Shown here: positions 9,039 through 17,599 of the stretch, one piece after another
Layout of the letters: each line of letters starts with the position of its first letter
Numbering within the stretch: the first letter of the stretch is position 1
Assembly (NCBI GenBank): GCA_964491785.1
Contig: CAZBGS010000005.1
Location: 122,604-186,603, forward strand
Reading direction: 5' to 3'
Origin: RZZS01 sp964491785
Lineage (GTDB): Bacteria; Pseudomonadota; Alphaproteobacteria; Micavibrionales; Micavibrionaceae
Length of the DNA: 64,000 nucleotides
Position numbers and translations under genes: made by a program
The notes under the pieces: generated by a model
The model's database searches: none
Told to the model about the DNA's origin: nothing
The model's input: the letters and a program-made list of their open reading frames with translations, nothing else

Positions 9039-9114
9039 TGGTGGAGCTGATCGGGATCGAACCGACGACCTCATCATTGCGAACGATGCGCTCTCCCAAC
9101 TGAGCTACAGCCCC
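9039..9114 (-). tRNA. tRNA-Ala (anticodon CGC)
   Basis: A 76-nt cloverleaf with an encoded CCA end (9039-9041). Acceptor stem GGGGCTG/CAGCTCC pairs fully and includes the G3-U70 wobble, the identity element of alanine tRNAs. D arm GCTC-AGTTGGGA-GAGC, anticodon stem CATCG/TGATG with loop TTCGCAA giving anticodon CGC (reads GCG), and T loop TTCGATC are all in place. It lies convergent to terC with 17 bp between. Confidence 0.97.
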
Positions 9115-9196
9115 GATTTCGCATGGATAGGGCTTTTTACACTCAAACCGCTTTTTTGCAAAGATAAAAAACCTAGATATTTACCTGTTCTGAAAT

Positions 9197-9496
9197 TCAT
9201 CGCCGTGCAAAAGCCGGGGCCACCTTGCAGGGAATTATCTCGATTTCATCCCATACGCCGCCGGTGACGTAAGGCTCTTCCTTAAGCCAAGCGTCCAGCG
9301 CCTGACGATCGGGAAAATCGACGATCAGCACCGAACCGCACATATTCCCTGACTCACCGATCATCGCCGCGGCCATGATCTGCTCGCCCTTCTCTGCCGC
9401 TTCCGCGCCCAGCGCCATATGCCGCTCCCTCGCTGCCATGCGCCTGCCTAAAGCTTCGCCATCCCTGCAATCACGCGCTATAACCAAAAACTGCAT
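9197..9496 (-). CDS. YCII-family protein
   Basis: A 99-residue protein of the YCII/YciI-like family: small ferredoxin-fold proteins with a conserved His/Asp pair, mostly of unknown role. Seen: MQFLVIARDCRDG at the start, a central RERHMALGAEAAEKG helix and the C-terminal strand block SVLIVDFPDRQALDAWLKEEPY typical of the family. It follows the deaminase gene by 15 bp on the same strand, so the two are probably cotranscribed. The fold is clear, the function is not. Confidence 0.8.
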   Translation of the reverse strand: MQFLVIARDCRDGEALGRRMAARERHMALGAEAAEKGEQIMAAAMIGESGNMCGSVLIVDFPDRQALDAWLKEEPYVTGGVWDEIEIIPCKVAPAFARR

Positions 9497-9511
9497 TTTA
9501 ATTGCACTTTC

Positions 9512-10519
9512 TCATGTGTGTTTTTCACAATACCGCCGCAACTCCCGCCGCATTTCCTCCTTGCGTCCTTCGGAAGCGAAACTTGCCTCTATGGCGTTTG
9601 CGGTAAGCTGCGCCAATTCCTCGCGGGCCATTCCCGTACCCTGGGCAACCGCAAGCATGTTTTCGTTCATATAGCCGCCGAAATACGCCGGGTCGTCCGA
9701 ATTGATGGTCGCCCTGATGCCCGCCTTCAGCATGCTCCTGAGCGGATGCTGCCTGATATCCTTGATATTTCGGAGCCTTACATTGCTTAATGGGCAAACG
9801 GTAAGCGCGAGGTTCTCCTCGATAATCCGTCTCACCAGATCCTTGTCTTCCAGTGAACGGTTGCCATGATCTATCCGGTCGACCTTCAAAATGTCCAGCG
9901 CCTCATAAACATACTCCGCCGGGCCTTCTTCACCGGCATGCGCCGTGACCCTGAAGCCCTCTTCCCTGACCCTCGCGAATACACGGCTGAACTTTGAAGG
10001 CGGATGGCCGAGTTCCGAACTGTCCAGTCCCACCCCGGTGATCATTTCCCTGAACGGCTTCGCCTGCTCCAGAGTCGCAAAAGCCTCATTCTCACTCAAA
10101 TGACGCAAAAAACACATTATTATATGCGAAGTCACCCCGAAATTCCTGCACCCCTCCTCCAGCGCCCGATATATCCCCCTGATTACCGTTCCGAAATCAA
10201 CGCCCCTCTCTGTATGCCCCTGCGGATCGAAAAATATCTCGGTATGCATCACTTTCTGCGAAGCCGCCTTTTCAAGATATGCAAAGGTGAGGTCGTAATA
10301 GTCCTGCTCGCTCTGGAGAACATTCATTCCCTGATAATAGATATCGAGAAAGTCCTGAAGATTACCAAAATCATATGCCTTTCGCACATCTTCGACCGAT
10401 GCAAAGGGGATCGAAATGTTATTCCTTCGGGCAAGCTCGAACATCAACTCCGGCTCCAGACTGCCCTCGATATGCAAATGCAATTCCACCTTCGGCAGAC
10501 CGGCGATAAATTGCTCCAT
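9512..10519 (-). CDS. Adenine deaminase (adenosine-deaminase-like amidohydrolase)
   Basis: Metal-dependent deaminase of 335 residues from the adenosine/AMP/adenine deaminase family. Seen: metal ligands in VELHLHIEGS near the N-terminus, FDPQGH, TAHAGEE with the catalytic Glu, IDHGNR and NSDDPAYFGG with the metal-binding Asp. The segment LDSSELGHPPSKF matches the type that acts on free adenine in characterised Pseudomonas enzymes rather than adenosine, so the product would be hypoxanthine for purine salvage. Start ATG has GGAAGGATGA upstream. Substrate choice is inference from motif type; the family is firm. Confidence 0.82.
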   Translation of the reverse strand: MEQFIAGLPKVELHLHIEGSLEPELMFELARRNNISIPFASVEDVRKAYDFGNLQDFLDIYYQGMNVLQSEQDYYDLTFAYLEKAASQKVMHTEIFFDPQGHTERGVDFGTVIRGIYRALEEGCRNFGVTSHIIMCFLRHLSENEAFATLEQAKPFREMITGVGLDSSELGHPPSKFSRVFARVREEGFRVTAHAGEEGPAEYVYEALDILKVDRIDHGNRSLEDKDLVRRIIEENLALTVCPLSNVRLRNIKDIRQHPLRSMLKAGIRATINSDDPAYFGGYMNENMLAVAQGTGMAREELAQLTANAIEASFASEGRKEEMRRELRRYCEKHT

Positions 10520-10614
10520 GGTTCATCCTTCCAGATTGACAAGGCTTCTAACAAAAGATCTAACCATCCGCCCGCAAAAAGGGCAAGGGCAGAAAATTAC
10601 AACAAACCACAACC

Positions 10615-10630
10615 AAACTATATATAGCGC
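10615..10630 (+). promoter_or_regulatory. Candidate NrdR box upstream of nrdB
   Basis: The 16-mer AAACTATATATAGCGC matches the NrdR consensus (acaCwAtATaTwGtgt) at all ten central positions, 106 bp before nrdB. A weaker palindrome GTATATTTATAC (10658-10669) is centred 41 bp downstream, about four helical turns; NrdR sites usually come in pairs on one DNA face. NrdR represses ribonucleotide reductase genes when dATP is high. Confidence 0.6.
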
Positions 10631-10735
10631 ATATCTCCCGCCCTATAACAAATTGTTGTATATTTATACTGGACTTTTTTAATCCCCTTTGCCATTATTT
10701 CCTTTCAGGGGCCAAATTTACAAAGGAGAAAAAAA

Positions 10736-11761
10736 ATGAACGATCTGGTCGTCGGCAATTCAAAATTGCTTCAGGAACGACACGTCTACAAGCCTTTCCT
10801 CTATCCGTGGTGCTATGACGCATGGCTTACGCAGCAGCGTCTTCACTGGCTCCCCGAAGAAATTCCCATGGCCGAAGACGTGCGCGACTGGAAAAACAAG
10901 CTTACCCCGGCCGAAAAAAATCTGATGACCCAGATTTTCCGTTTCTTCACTCAAGCCGACGTTGAAGTGAATAATGCCTATACTAAGCTGTATTCTCAGG
11001 TATTCGGCCCTGTCGAAGTGCAAATGATGCTCTCGGCTTTTTCCAATATCGAGACCATTCATATAGCCGCTTACTCACATCTGCTCGACACCATCGGCAT
11101 GCCTGAGGTCGAATATCAGGCATTCATGAAGTACAAAGAGATGAAAGACAAATATGATTATATGCAGAATGCCTCTATGAAATCCCGCTGTGACATCGCC
11201 AGAACCATGGCGATGTTCGGCGCCTTTACCGAAGGCCTGCAACTCTTTGCCAGCTTCGCCATCCTAATGAATTTCCCTAGATTCAATAAGATGAAAGGCA
11301 TGGGCCAGATAGTCACCTGGTCGGTGCGCGATGAAACCCTCCACTGCCTGTCGATGATTCGCCTCTTCAATACCTTTATCCGTGAAAACCCCGACATCTG
11401 GGACAGACGATTAAAGGAAGAAATAACAGAAAGCTGTGTAAAAATCGTCGGATTCGAGGATGCCTTCATCGACCTCGCCTTCGAAATGGGCGGCGTCGAG
11501 GGTCTGGAGCCGCATGAAGTTAAAAATTATATCCGCTATATCGGCGACCGCCGCCTGCAACAGCTGGAACTTGCCCCGGTTTTTGGCATCGCGCAAAACC
11601 CTCTGCCCTGGATGGACCAGATGCTAAACGGCGCCGAACACGCAAACTTCTTCGAAAGCCGCTCTACCGAATATTCCCGTGCCTCGACTCAAGGAAGCTG
11701 GGAAGAGGTATTCGCGACCGACGTCTTCTCGGGAAAATACACCGCCAGAACGGCATCCTAG
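10736..11761 (+). CDS. nrdB: Class I ribonucleotide-diphosphate reductase, beta subunit
   Basis: The small subunit makes the diiron-tyrosyl cofactor used by the alpha subunit to reduce ribonucleotides for DNA synthesis. The 341-residue protein has the diiron ligands in order: D/E region FFTQADVEV, E-x-x-H in IETIHIAAY, Glu in AFTEGLQLF and E-x-x-H in RDETLHCL. The radical Tyr is kept, four residues after the first E-x-x-H, as in class Ia enzymes. Strong ribosome site AAAGGAG. nrdA is not adjacent, so the subunits are encoded apart. An NrdR-like box lies upstream. Confidence 0.95.
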   Translation: MNDLVVGNSKLLQERHVYKPFLYPWCYDAWLTQQRLHWLPEEIPMAEDVRDWKNKLTPAEKNLMTQIFRFFTQADVEVNNAYTKLYSQVFGPVEVQMMLSAFSNIETIHIAAYSHLLDTIGMPEVEYQAFMKYKEMKDKYDYMQNASMKSRCDIARTMAMFGAFTEGLQLFASFAILMNFPRFNKMKGMGQIVTWSVRDETLHCLSMIRLFNTFIRENPDIWDRRLKEEITESCVKIVGFEDAFIDLAFEMGGVEGLEPHEVKNYIRYIGDRRLQQLELAPVFGIAQNPLPWMDQMLNGAEHANFFESRSTEYSRASTQGSWEEVFATDVFSGKYTARTAS

Positions 11762-11770
11762 CTGTTTAAC

Positions 11771-12934
11771 CTACCCGGCAAGCGTTAGCAGATCATTGTA
11801 GACGCTTGCCGTAATTTTCCGGATAATTTCAGTTTCGTCCTCAGTAAGCTCCGGGCGATAATATCCGGGTGCCTTGATAAATCCCGATTGCTCCGCAGCC
11901 TTGGCTTCCGGCTCTTCCACACCGGCGAATCTGAATATCTTCTCAAGCCACTCGCGCGAAGATGTGCAAAAATCCCCATAAGGAACGATTAAAACCGACC
12001 TCTTCAATTCCGGCCGCTCACACAACCTTCCGAGAAACCATCCGTACAGCGCCAACCACTGCCATGCCCAGCCTTCCGCTTCCCTGCCCTGATCGCGCAA
12101 GACGGCAATCCTGCCGGCAATTTCATCGTTCCCGGCATTGATTACCCGTCGGTTAAGTCCGAACTCGAAATGCCCGACATTGTTCATGTAGGACAGCGCC
12201 TTCGCATTGGTCTTCTCGACTTCGCTAAAAAGTAAATGCTGTTTCATAAGTGAGGCTATATGAGCCTCCGGCTCTCTTAACGGAATAATGAATTTCGCAT
12301 CCGGAAAAATCTTCAGTAGATATTCGATTCTGGTAAAATTGTAATTCCCCTTGGCCAGATATCGCTCCCGCCCCCTTACCATTAAAATTTTGCGCATATG
12401 ATCCCTGTAATATTTTTCAAAATCCGGATTTGACGTGCTCCTGCCAAGGATTAGGCTTTGAGCGGAATTGTGAATTCCCCTGAAGAACCCCATCCAAATC
12501 ATTTCCTCCAGCGCTTCCGGACTGTCCGGGGTAACCATTATCCCGTCGAGATGCGCCCGCTCCCTCGGTACCGCCTTCCTGCCCCCCCCGGACAAAGCCA
12601 TCGTCCGGTTCCAGATCACCGGAATGTCTATATATGGATAATCCTTGTACAGATGACTGGCAAATGCACCGGTACGGTAAAGGCATTCCAGCAGAATTGT
12701 GGTTCCTCCCCTGGCCAGCGCGCATACATATGCCGGACTCACGATAGTCGTCTTCTCCAGCTCATCCTCTAAGAAAGAAGATTCAAGCCCTCCGGTCAGC
12801 AACCAGAATTTCCTGAATCGCCGCACCGCCTCGCCAGCCAGAAACTGCGGCAGGGAGACCCTGAAAGTCTCCCTTTCGCCTTCAAGCCTGCGCCCTACAT
12901 AATCGGAAGTCTTCGGAAACGGATGGTCATTCAT
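11771..12934 (-). CDS. Sulfotransferase family protein
   Basis: A 387-residue PAPS-dependent sulfotransferase-like protein. Seen: a phosphosulfate-binding loop ALARGGTTILLECLY near residue 92, where the usual GxxRSGTT appears as ALARGGTT, and a 3'-phosphate binding strand KFIIPLREPEAHIASL followed by WLALYGWF and VPYGDF. Such enzymes sulfate carbohydrates, lipids or proteins; the acceptor cannot be read. It has no signal peptide, so it should act in the cytoplasm. It ends 9 bp from nrdB (convergent) and is divergent from a gene pair that includes an arylsulfotransferase-like protein. Confidence 0.75.
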   Translation of the reverse strand: MNDHPFPKTSDYVGRRLEGERETFRVSLPQFLAGEAVRRFRKFWLLTGGLESSFLEDELEKTTIVSPAYVCALARGGTTILLECLYRTGAFASHLYKDYPYIDIPVIWNRTMALSGGGRKAVPRERAHLDGIMVTPDSPEALEEMIWMGFFRGIHNSAQSLILGRSTSNPDFEKYYRDHMRKILMVRGRERYLAKGNYNFTRIEYLLKIFPDAKFIIPLREPEAHIASLMKQHLLFSEVEKTNAKALSYMNNVGHFEFGLNRRVINAGNDEIAGRIAVLRDQGREAEGWAWQWLALYGWFLGRLCERPELKRSVLIVPYGDFCTSSREWLEKIFRFAGVEEPEAKAAEQSGFIKAPGYYRPELTEDETEIIRKITASVYNDLLTLAG

Positions 12935-13007
12935 GATAATATTTCAAACCGCAGGAAAGTTCATGATATCCTGATCGAATATTAATCGCTTTTTTTTATA
13001 CGGGCTC

Positions 13008-13253
13008 ATGAAATCTTCATATCGGATCTTCCCGCTGGCAATGTTTGCGATCACAGCCCTCTGGCCGCTTTCTGCCCACGCATATATCGGCCCGGCCATT
13101 GCTTTCGTTAGCTACCTTCTAGGGCCTGTGGCTGCGATCATCGCGGCCATAGCGATGATTCTCTTTCTTCCTGCAAGAGCCCTGCTGCGCAAAAGAAAAA
13201 AATCCCGGCTGGCCCGCGAAGGAGATACCGGCAGCGATTCCGGCCCTGAATGA
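13008..13253 (+). CDS. Small exported or membrane protein
   Basis: An 81-residue protein of unknown function. Seen: a signal-peptide-like start (residues 1-25, ending SAHA), then YIGPAIAFVSYLLGPVAAIIAAIAMILF, a Gly/Ala-rich membrane segment, a basic patch RKRKKS and an acidic tail. The A-YIGP start of the mature part followed by one membrane span is a pattern I have seen in small proteins near surface-polymer genes, but I cannot name a family. It precedes the arylsulfotransferase-like gene by 21 bp on the same strand, so the two are probably one transcript. Confidence 0.65.
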   Translation: MKSSYRIFPLAMFAITALWPLSAHAYIGPAIAFVSYLLGPVAAIIAAIAMILFLPARALLRKRKKSRLAREGDTGSDSGPE

Positions 13254-13274
13254 ATATTACCGGGAGAAATCATA

Positions 13275-14597
13275 ATGTACGATAAAATAACATTAACCGT
13301 ATGCGTGGCTCTATCGGTTTTATTTACTTATTTAATTCTGCTGTTCTCTCCCCCATTGCGCGAAGGCCTGATTGATAACCCGCTAAAGGCCATAGCAAGA
13401 ATAAACTACCAGCATCACCATGTGAAAAAACTGAGGCATTCCAGCGTCTACTGGACGGCTTACGAAACTCCGCCTCCAAAGGGGGTAACCATCCACGATC
13501 CGGCCAGAGCCTTCGAAGGCTTCACTATCATGGCAAGTAGCCACGAACAAAAAGCTTACCTCGTCGATATGGCTGGAAATTTGATACACGAATGGAAGAT
13601 GCCTTATTCGAAAGTATGGGATAATTTTGATCATGTTGAAATGGCCGTCCCCGAATACCTGCATCTGCTCAATCGCCTCTACCTTTATCCTGAAAGCGGC
13701 GACCTTCTTGCGATTTACACTGGCGTCGGAAGCTCTCCTCTTGGATATGGCATGGCGAAAATCGACAAGGATTCAAATCTGGTGTGGAAAATATCCGAAC
13801 CGGTTCACCACGACGCCGCTGTCGGTGAAGATGGAAAGATCTATACATTTACTCACATAATCCGCAAGTCCCCATACCCCGGCATGCCGGCCGTCAAAGC
13901 CCCGATGTATGAAGATTTTCTGTTGGTGATCAGCCCCAAAGGCGAAATCCTCAAACGCATTTCCTTCTATGACGCTTTCAGAACTTCGGCGCAGGAACGT
14001 GTGCTGCAGCAATTACGCAACGAACCAGGCAGCGACACGCCGAAGGGTGACACCCTCCACCCCAACACCATAACCCTCATAACACCCGCAATGGCAGGCA
14101 AAGCTCCGATGCTGGTTGCTGGCCACCTTCTCATCTCCTTTCGCAACAACAGCATGCTTGCAGTTCTCGACCCTGAAAGCGAGCGCATCACCTGGGCCAG
14201 CTTCGGCCCCTGGCGCTTTCAGCACGATCCGAAATTTTTGCCGGATGGCTCAATCGTGATGTTTGATAATGAAGGACATCTTGATGAAGGCGGACGCTCA
14301 AGAGTGTTAAACGTTGATTTAAATGATCTTTCTGTTATCTGGTCGTTCAGCGGAACAAAAGAAAATCCGCTATATAGTGCCTATCACGGCTTTATCGATC
14401 TCTTGCCCAACGGCAATGTTCTTGTAACCGAAACGCTGGGCGGGAGAATTTTTGAGGTTACACGGAATAAGGAAATCGTCTGGGAGTACCGCAATCCCCA
14501 CCACGAACGGAACGAAGAAGGGAACGTCGTCGTCCCCGGCCTCTACCGGGGCAAAAGATACCGCACAGAAGATTTAAGGTTTCTTCTCCCTGATTAA
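13275..14597 (+). CDS. Arylsulfotransferase (ASST) family protein, membrane-anchored
   Basis: A 440-residue protein with an N-terminal membrane anchor (residues ~6-26) and a beta-propeller-like body. Seen: repeated blade motifs such as AYLVDMAGNLIHEW, HHDAAVGEDGKIYTF, HDPKFLPDGSIVMFDNEG and HGFIDLLPNGNVLVTETLGGRIFEV, which match the arylsulfotransferase family (PAPS-independent transfer from aryl sulfate, periplasmic). His residues sit at the blade starts as in that family. The anchor suggests action on the outer face of the inner membrane. It pairs with an upstream small membrane protein and lies opposite a PAPS-type sulfotransferase. Family membership is good; actual sulfotransfer is not shown by sequence alone. 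Confidence 0.75.
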   Translation: MYDKITLTVCVALSVLFTYLILLFSPPLREGLIDNPLKAIARINYQHHHVKKLRHSSVYWTAYETPPPKGVTIHDPARAFEGFTIMASSHEQKAYLVDMAGNLIHEWKMPYSKVWDNFDHVEMAVPEYLHLLNRLYLYPESGDLLAIYTGVGSSPLGYGMAKIDKDSNLVWKISEPVHHDAAVGEDGKIYTFTHIIRKSPYPGMPAVKAPMYEDFLLVISPKGEILKRISFYDAFRTSAQERVLQQLRNEPGSDTPKGDTLHPNTITLITPAMAGKAPMLVAGHLLISFRNNSMLAVLDPESERITWASFGPWRFQHDPKFLPDGSIVMFDNEGHLDEGGRSRVLNVDLNDLSVIWSFSGTKENPLYSAYHGFIDLLPNGNVLVTETLGGRIFEVTRNKEIVWEYRNPHHERNEEGNVVVPGLYRGKRYRTEDLRFLLPD

Positions 14598-14630
14598 AAT
14601 AAGCAGTATAAAAAATTATCCCCGCTTATT
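14592..14630 (+). terminator. Weak stem-loop after the ASST gene
   Basis: AATAAGC close after the stop pairs with GCTTATT near 14627, with an AT-rich loop between. Only GTTTAG follows, so termination would be weak. The remaining ~240 bp to the PhoH-like gene contain no convincing gene or motif. Confidence 0.3.
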
Positions 14631-14874
14631 GTTTAGTATCGGCCTCGTGTTTTTTTGCTATAATGCTGATAGTTGATTTTCCACTCTTAAGGATTTCTTC
14701 CTTGAGTATTTTCCCGAGACCTGACTTCTTGCAGCCTGCCAGGCGGAAACACCCTCCCGCCCATCAGATTTTCACTCTTGAAACTCCTTCCTGCTTCCCT
14801 TCATCCCCGCGCTGTAATGCGCCGGGAGAAATTCCCTCATCCCCTTTCCATTCAACCGCAACCAGGAGGCCGCC

Positions 14875-15621
14875 ATGTCAAAGAAGACGCGTAAAACCCG
14901 CAAAGCTCTTCACGAAACCAGCAACGTTATCCACCCGGCCTTCGAAGACAGGGACTGGCATCCTCTTGAGAGCGAAATAGACCGGGCGCGCGACCGCAAA
15001 TATGTCCGCAACGTCAAGCCCCGTTCCGAAGGACAGCAGCGGCTGATGGAAGCGATAAATGACTACAGCCTGACATTCGCCATAGGCCCCGCTGGAACCG
15101 GCAAAACCTATCTCGCTATTACCAGTGCCGTTGAAGCGCTGGAAAAAGGCGAGGTTGAACGCATAATTCTCTCCCGCCCGGCCATGGAAGCCGGCGAATC
15201 GATCGGCTACCTTCCCGGCGACATGCATGAAAAGATGGCCCCTTACCTGCGGCCTCTCTACGACGCACTGGGCGACCGACTCGGCGGCAAACGCGTCCGC
15301 CAGCTGATCGAGGACGGCACTATCGAAATCGCTCCCGTGGGCTTCATGCGCGGACGCACGCTGAACAACTCCTTCGTGGTTATAGACGAAGCCCAGAACT
15401 GCACTTATGGCCAGCTCAAGATGTTGATATCCCGCCTCGGCTGGCACTCGACCATGGTGGTGACAGGCGACCCCGACCAGACCGACCTGCTCGAAGAACT
15501 CTCCGGCCTTAGATCCATCGCAAAAAGGCTCGAAGTCGTAAAAAACATCGCCGTCATCTGGCTCGGCCAGGGGGACATCGTCCGCCACCCTCTGGTCGCC
15601 GAAATGCTGGAGGTGTTATAA
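14875..15621 (+). CDS. PhoH-like P-loop ATPase
   Basis: A 248-residue protein of the PhoH family, cytoplasmic ATPases linked to RNA metabolism and stress. Seen: Walker A GPAGTGKT (71-78), LSRPAMEAGESIGYLPGD, GFMRGRTLNNSFVVIDEAQN with Walker B, and GDPDQTDL. The domain occupies residues ~50-248 with no C-terminal KH or N-terminal PIN domain, so it is the short form. A basic N-terminus (KKTRKTRK) could contact RNA. Strong ribosome site AGGAGG. It is not next to ybeY or miaB, the usual partners of PhoL. The exact substrate is unknown. Confidence 0.85.
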   Translation: MSKKTRKTRKALHETSNVIHPAFEDRDWHPLESEIDRARDRKYVRNVKPRSEGQQRLMEAINDYSLTFAIGPAGTGKTYLAITSAVEALEKGEVERIILSRPAMEAGESIGYLPGDMHEKMAPYLRPLYDALGDRLGGKRVRQLIEDGTIEIAPVGFMRGRTLNNSFVVIDEAQNCTYGQLKMLISRLGWHSTMVVTGDPDQTDLLEELSGLRSIAKRLEVVKNIAVIWLGQGDIVRHPLVAEMLEVL

Positions 15622-15677
15622 TTGGCATATACTAGAGCATTGATCTGCCAGGCTGAACCGCTCCCGTTATCTCCGCG

Positions 15678-15695
15678 GCACGCTTCCCTGCGTGC
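15678..15695 (+). other. Short perfect hairpin between phoH-like gene and lctP
   Basis: GCACGC-TTCCCT-GCGTGC forms a six-base-pair stem about 57 bp after the phoH-like stop. TTATC and then GGCGGGGGTTTTG follow, not a clean T-run, so it may be a weak terminator or a leader structure for the permease. No other element is evident in this ~200-bp gap. Confidence 0.35.
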
Positions 15696-15827
15696 TTATC
15701 GGCGGGGGTTTTGATTGCAGGTTCCGGGCAAAAAAGATATGGAGTATCTCTTGCCTTCACCCCTTGCCCCTCTTTCAATTGAACCAAAATTAGATAATGG
15801 TTTTGCGATGAGGGGTATCAACGGATA

Positions 15828-17483
15828 ATGCATTTATTAACAGCGCTGGCTGCCCTGGTTCCGGTCTTGTCGATTTTCATACTGCTGGCGGTGCTTCGAT
15901 GGCCCGCCATGAAAGCGATGCCGCTGGCTTTGATACTAACAATCCTCGCCGCGTGGTTTTACTGGCAGGTTCCGCCCGTCCGGATAGCCGCATCATCGAT
16001 CGAAGGTCTGTTTGCCGCCGTCTCCATTCTCTGGATCATCTTCGGCGCGATCCTGCTCTTGAAAACCCTGGCTTTGTCCGGTGCGCTGGATACGATTCGC
16101 GCAGGGTTTACGGCCATTTCCCCCGACCGCAGGGTTCAGGTCATAATCATCGCCTGGCTGTTCGGAGCATTCATCGAAGGAGCTGCGGGCTTTGGCACGC
16201 CAGCGGCGCTTGGCGCCCCTCTAATGGTCGCCCTCGGTTTCCCGGCACTTCCCGCAGTGGTTCTCGCGCTGGTGGCGGACAGCTCCCCGGTGACCTTCGG
16301 CGCAGTCGGCACTCCGGTGATAATCGGCCTTGATCAGGGCCTGCGCGTCGGCGGAGATCCCGCTCCCGGCGTCGCCGCTCTTCTCGGCGGGTCAGGCCTG
16401 CCCGGTTTTCTTCAGGATGTCGCCGCAAAAACAGTAATGATGGATCTTTTCATCGGCACTTTTATCCCGCTGATTCTGGTGCTGATGCTCACCCGATTTT
16501 TCGGCAGAAACCGCAGCTGGCGCGAGGGCCTTGAGATCTGGCCATTCGCGATATTCGCAGGCCTTGCCTTCGAGATCCCGGCGCTTCTGGTGGCAATCTT
16601 TCTCGGCCCCGCTTTCCCCAGCATTATCGGCGGGCTTGTGGGCCTTGCTGTAGTCATACCCGCCGCCCGCCGGGGTTTTCTGCTTCCCGGCAGCGTCTGG
16701 AACGATTTCAGTAAATCCTTTTCCGCCGATCTGATGCCCGGAAAAACGGAAATCCCTAAAAAGAAAATAGGCCTGAAAAAAGCCTGGCTTCCCTATGTCG
16801 CCGTTGCCGCCCTGCTGGTGGTGACCAGGGTAAGCTTCCTGCCTTTTCAGGGCTGGCTGCGCGCGAGGGAAATCGCCTGGGGGAACATTTTTGAGACCTC
16901 GATCTCCGCGAGCATAACCCCGCTCTACTTGCCAGGAACCGTATTCCTGATCGTCGTGGCCTTCATCCCCCTGCTTCACGGCCTACCGTCCCGCTCACTG
17001 GCGACCGCATTCGGTCAGACGCTGAAATCGCTCTGGCCATCGGCGATAGCCCTCTGCACCGCCGTCCCCATGGTGCGTATTTTCGTCAATTCCGACATAA
17101 ACGCATCAGGTCTTGAGAGCATGCCCCACGAACTGGCCGCGATGGCAGCCTCGGGCTTCGGCGCCCTGTGGCCGCTCGCGGCTCCATTCATCGGCGCTCT
17201 CGGCTCTTTCATCTCCGGCTCGGCGACTTTTTCCAACATGATGTTCTCGCTATTTCAGTTCACCGCCGCCGAAAAGACGGGCGCAGACCCGCAAGTCACC
17301 CTCGCTGCCCAGATGCTCGGCGCTAACGCCGGCAACATGATCTGCGTCCTCAACGTCGTCGCCGCCGCCAGCGTCGTCGGCCTTGCCGGAAAAGAAGGCA
17401 TGATAATCCGCCACACCATCTGGCCCATGCTCTACTTCACAACCCTCGCCGGAATCCTCGCCCTGCTCTGGTCGATCCTCTGA
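15828..17483 (+). CDS. lctP: L-lactate permease (LctP/LldP family)
   Basis: A 551-residue membrane carrier for lactate (and often glycolate), driven by proton symport. Seen: some 12-14 hydrophobic segments and family motifs AFIEGAAGFGTPAALGAPLM (~112-131), VADSSPVTFGAVGTPV and GSFISGSATFSNMMFS near the C-terminus. Length matches the family. It converges on an L-lactate dehydrogenase gene with a palindromic repeat between them, so uptake and oxidation (or export of fermentation lactate) are genetically linked though not cotranscribed. No clear ribosome site directly before the ATG; GAGGGG lies 13-18 bases upstream. Confidence 0.9.
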   Translation: MHLLTALAALVPVLSIFILLAVLRWPAMKAMPLALILTILAAWFYWQVPPVRIAASSIEGLFAAVSILWIIFGAILLLKTLALSGALDTIRAGFTAISPDRRVQVIIIAWLFGAFIEGAAGFGTPAALGAPLMVALGFPALPAVVLALVADSSPVTFGAVGTPVIIGLDQGLRVGGDPAPGVAALLGGSGLPGFLQDVAAKTVMMDLFIGTFIPLILVLMLTRFFGRNRSWREGLEIWPFAIFAGLAFEIPALLVAIFLGPAFPSIIGGLVGLAVVIPAARRGFLLPGSVWNDFSKSFSADLMPGKTEIPKKKIGLKKAWLPYVAVAALLVVTRVSFLPFQGWLRAREIAWGNIFETSISASITPLYLPGTVFLIVVAFIPLLHGLPSRSLATAFGQTLKSLWPSAIALCTAVPMVRIFVNSDINASGLESMPHELAAMAASGFGALWPLAAPFIGALGSFISGSATFSNMMFSLFQFTAAEKTGADPQVTLAAQMLGANAGNMICVLNVVAAASVVGLAGKEGMIIRHTIWPMLYFTTLAGILALLWSIL

Positions 17484-17499
17484 GATTACATTGTAATTA

Positions 17500-17599
17500 T
17501 TTAGCCTGGATTTCCCACACTCCCGTATTCGCCATACCCGCTGCGCGCCGGAAGGCGCGTTGATCTGCGGGACGGGATAGTGTGAGAATGCGGGCTAAA
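17500..17599. repeat. Dispersed palindromic repeat, copy A
   Basis: A ~100-bp imperfect palindrome: outer arms TTTAGCC (17500-17506) and GGCTAAA (17593-17599), inner arms CCCGC (17537-17541) and GCGGG (17567-17571), core GCGCGCC-GGAA-GGCGCGT (17543-17560). Its core, read on the minus strand from 17571 to 17517, matches 48227-48281 at 49 of 55 positions. It lies between convergent genes and its right arm contains the ldh stop codon. It could also serve as a two-way terminator. Confidence 0.75.

Noticed and set aside
9039..9114. Functional link between tRNA-Ala(CGC) and the poly-Ala leader
   Set aside because: The leader uses GCC and GCA codons, which the CGC anticodon does not read.
14663..14980. 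ORF upstream of and overlapping the PhoH-like gene
   Set aside because: Overlaps the well-supported phoH start in another frame; low-complexity Pro/Ser content.
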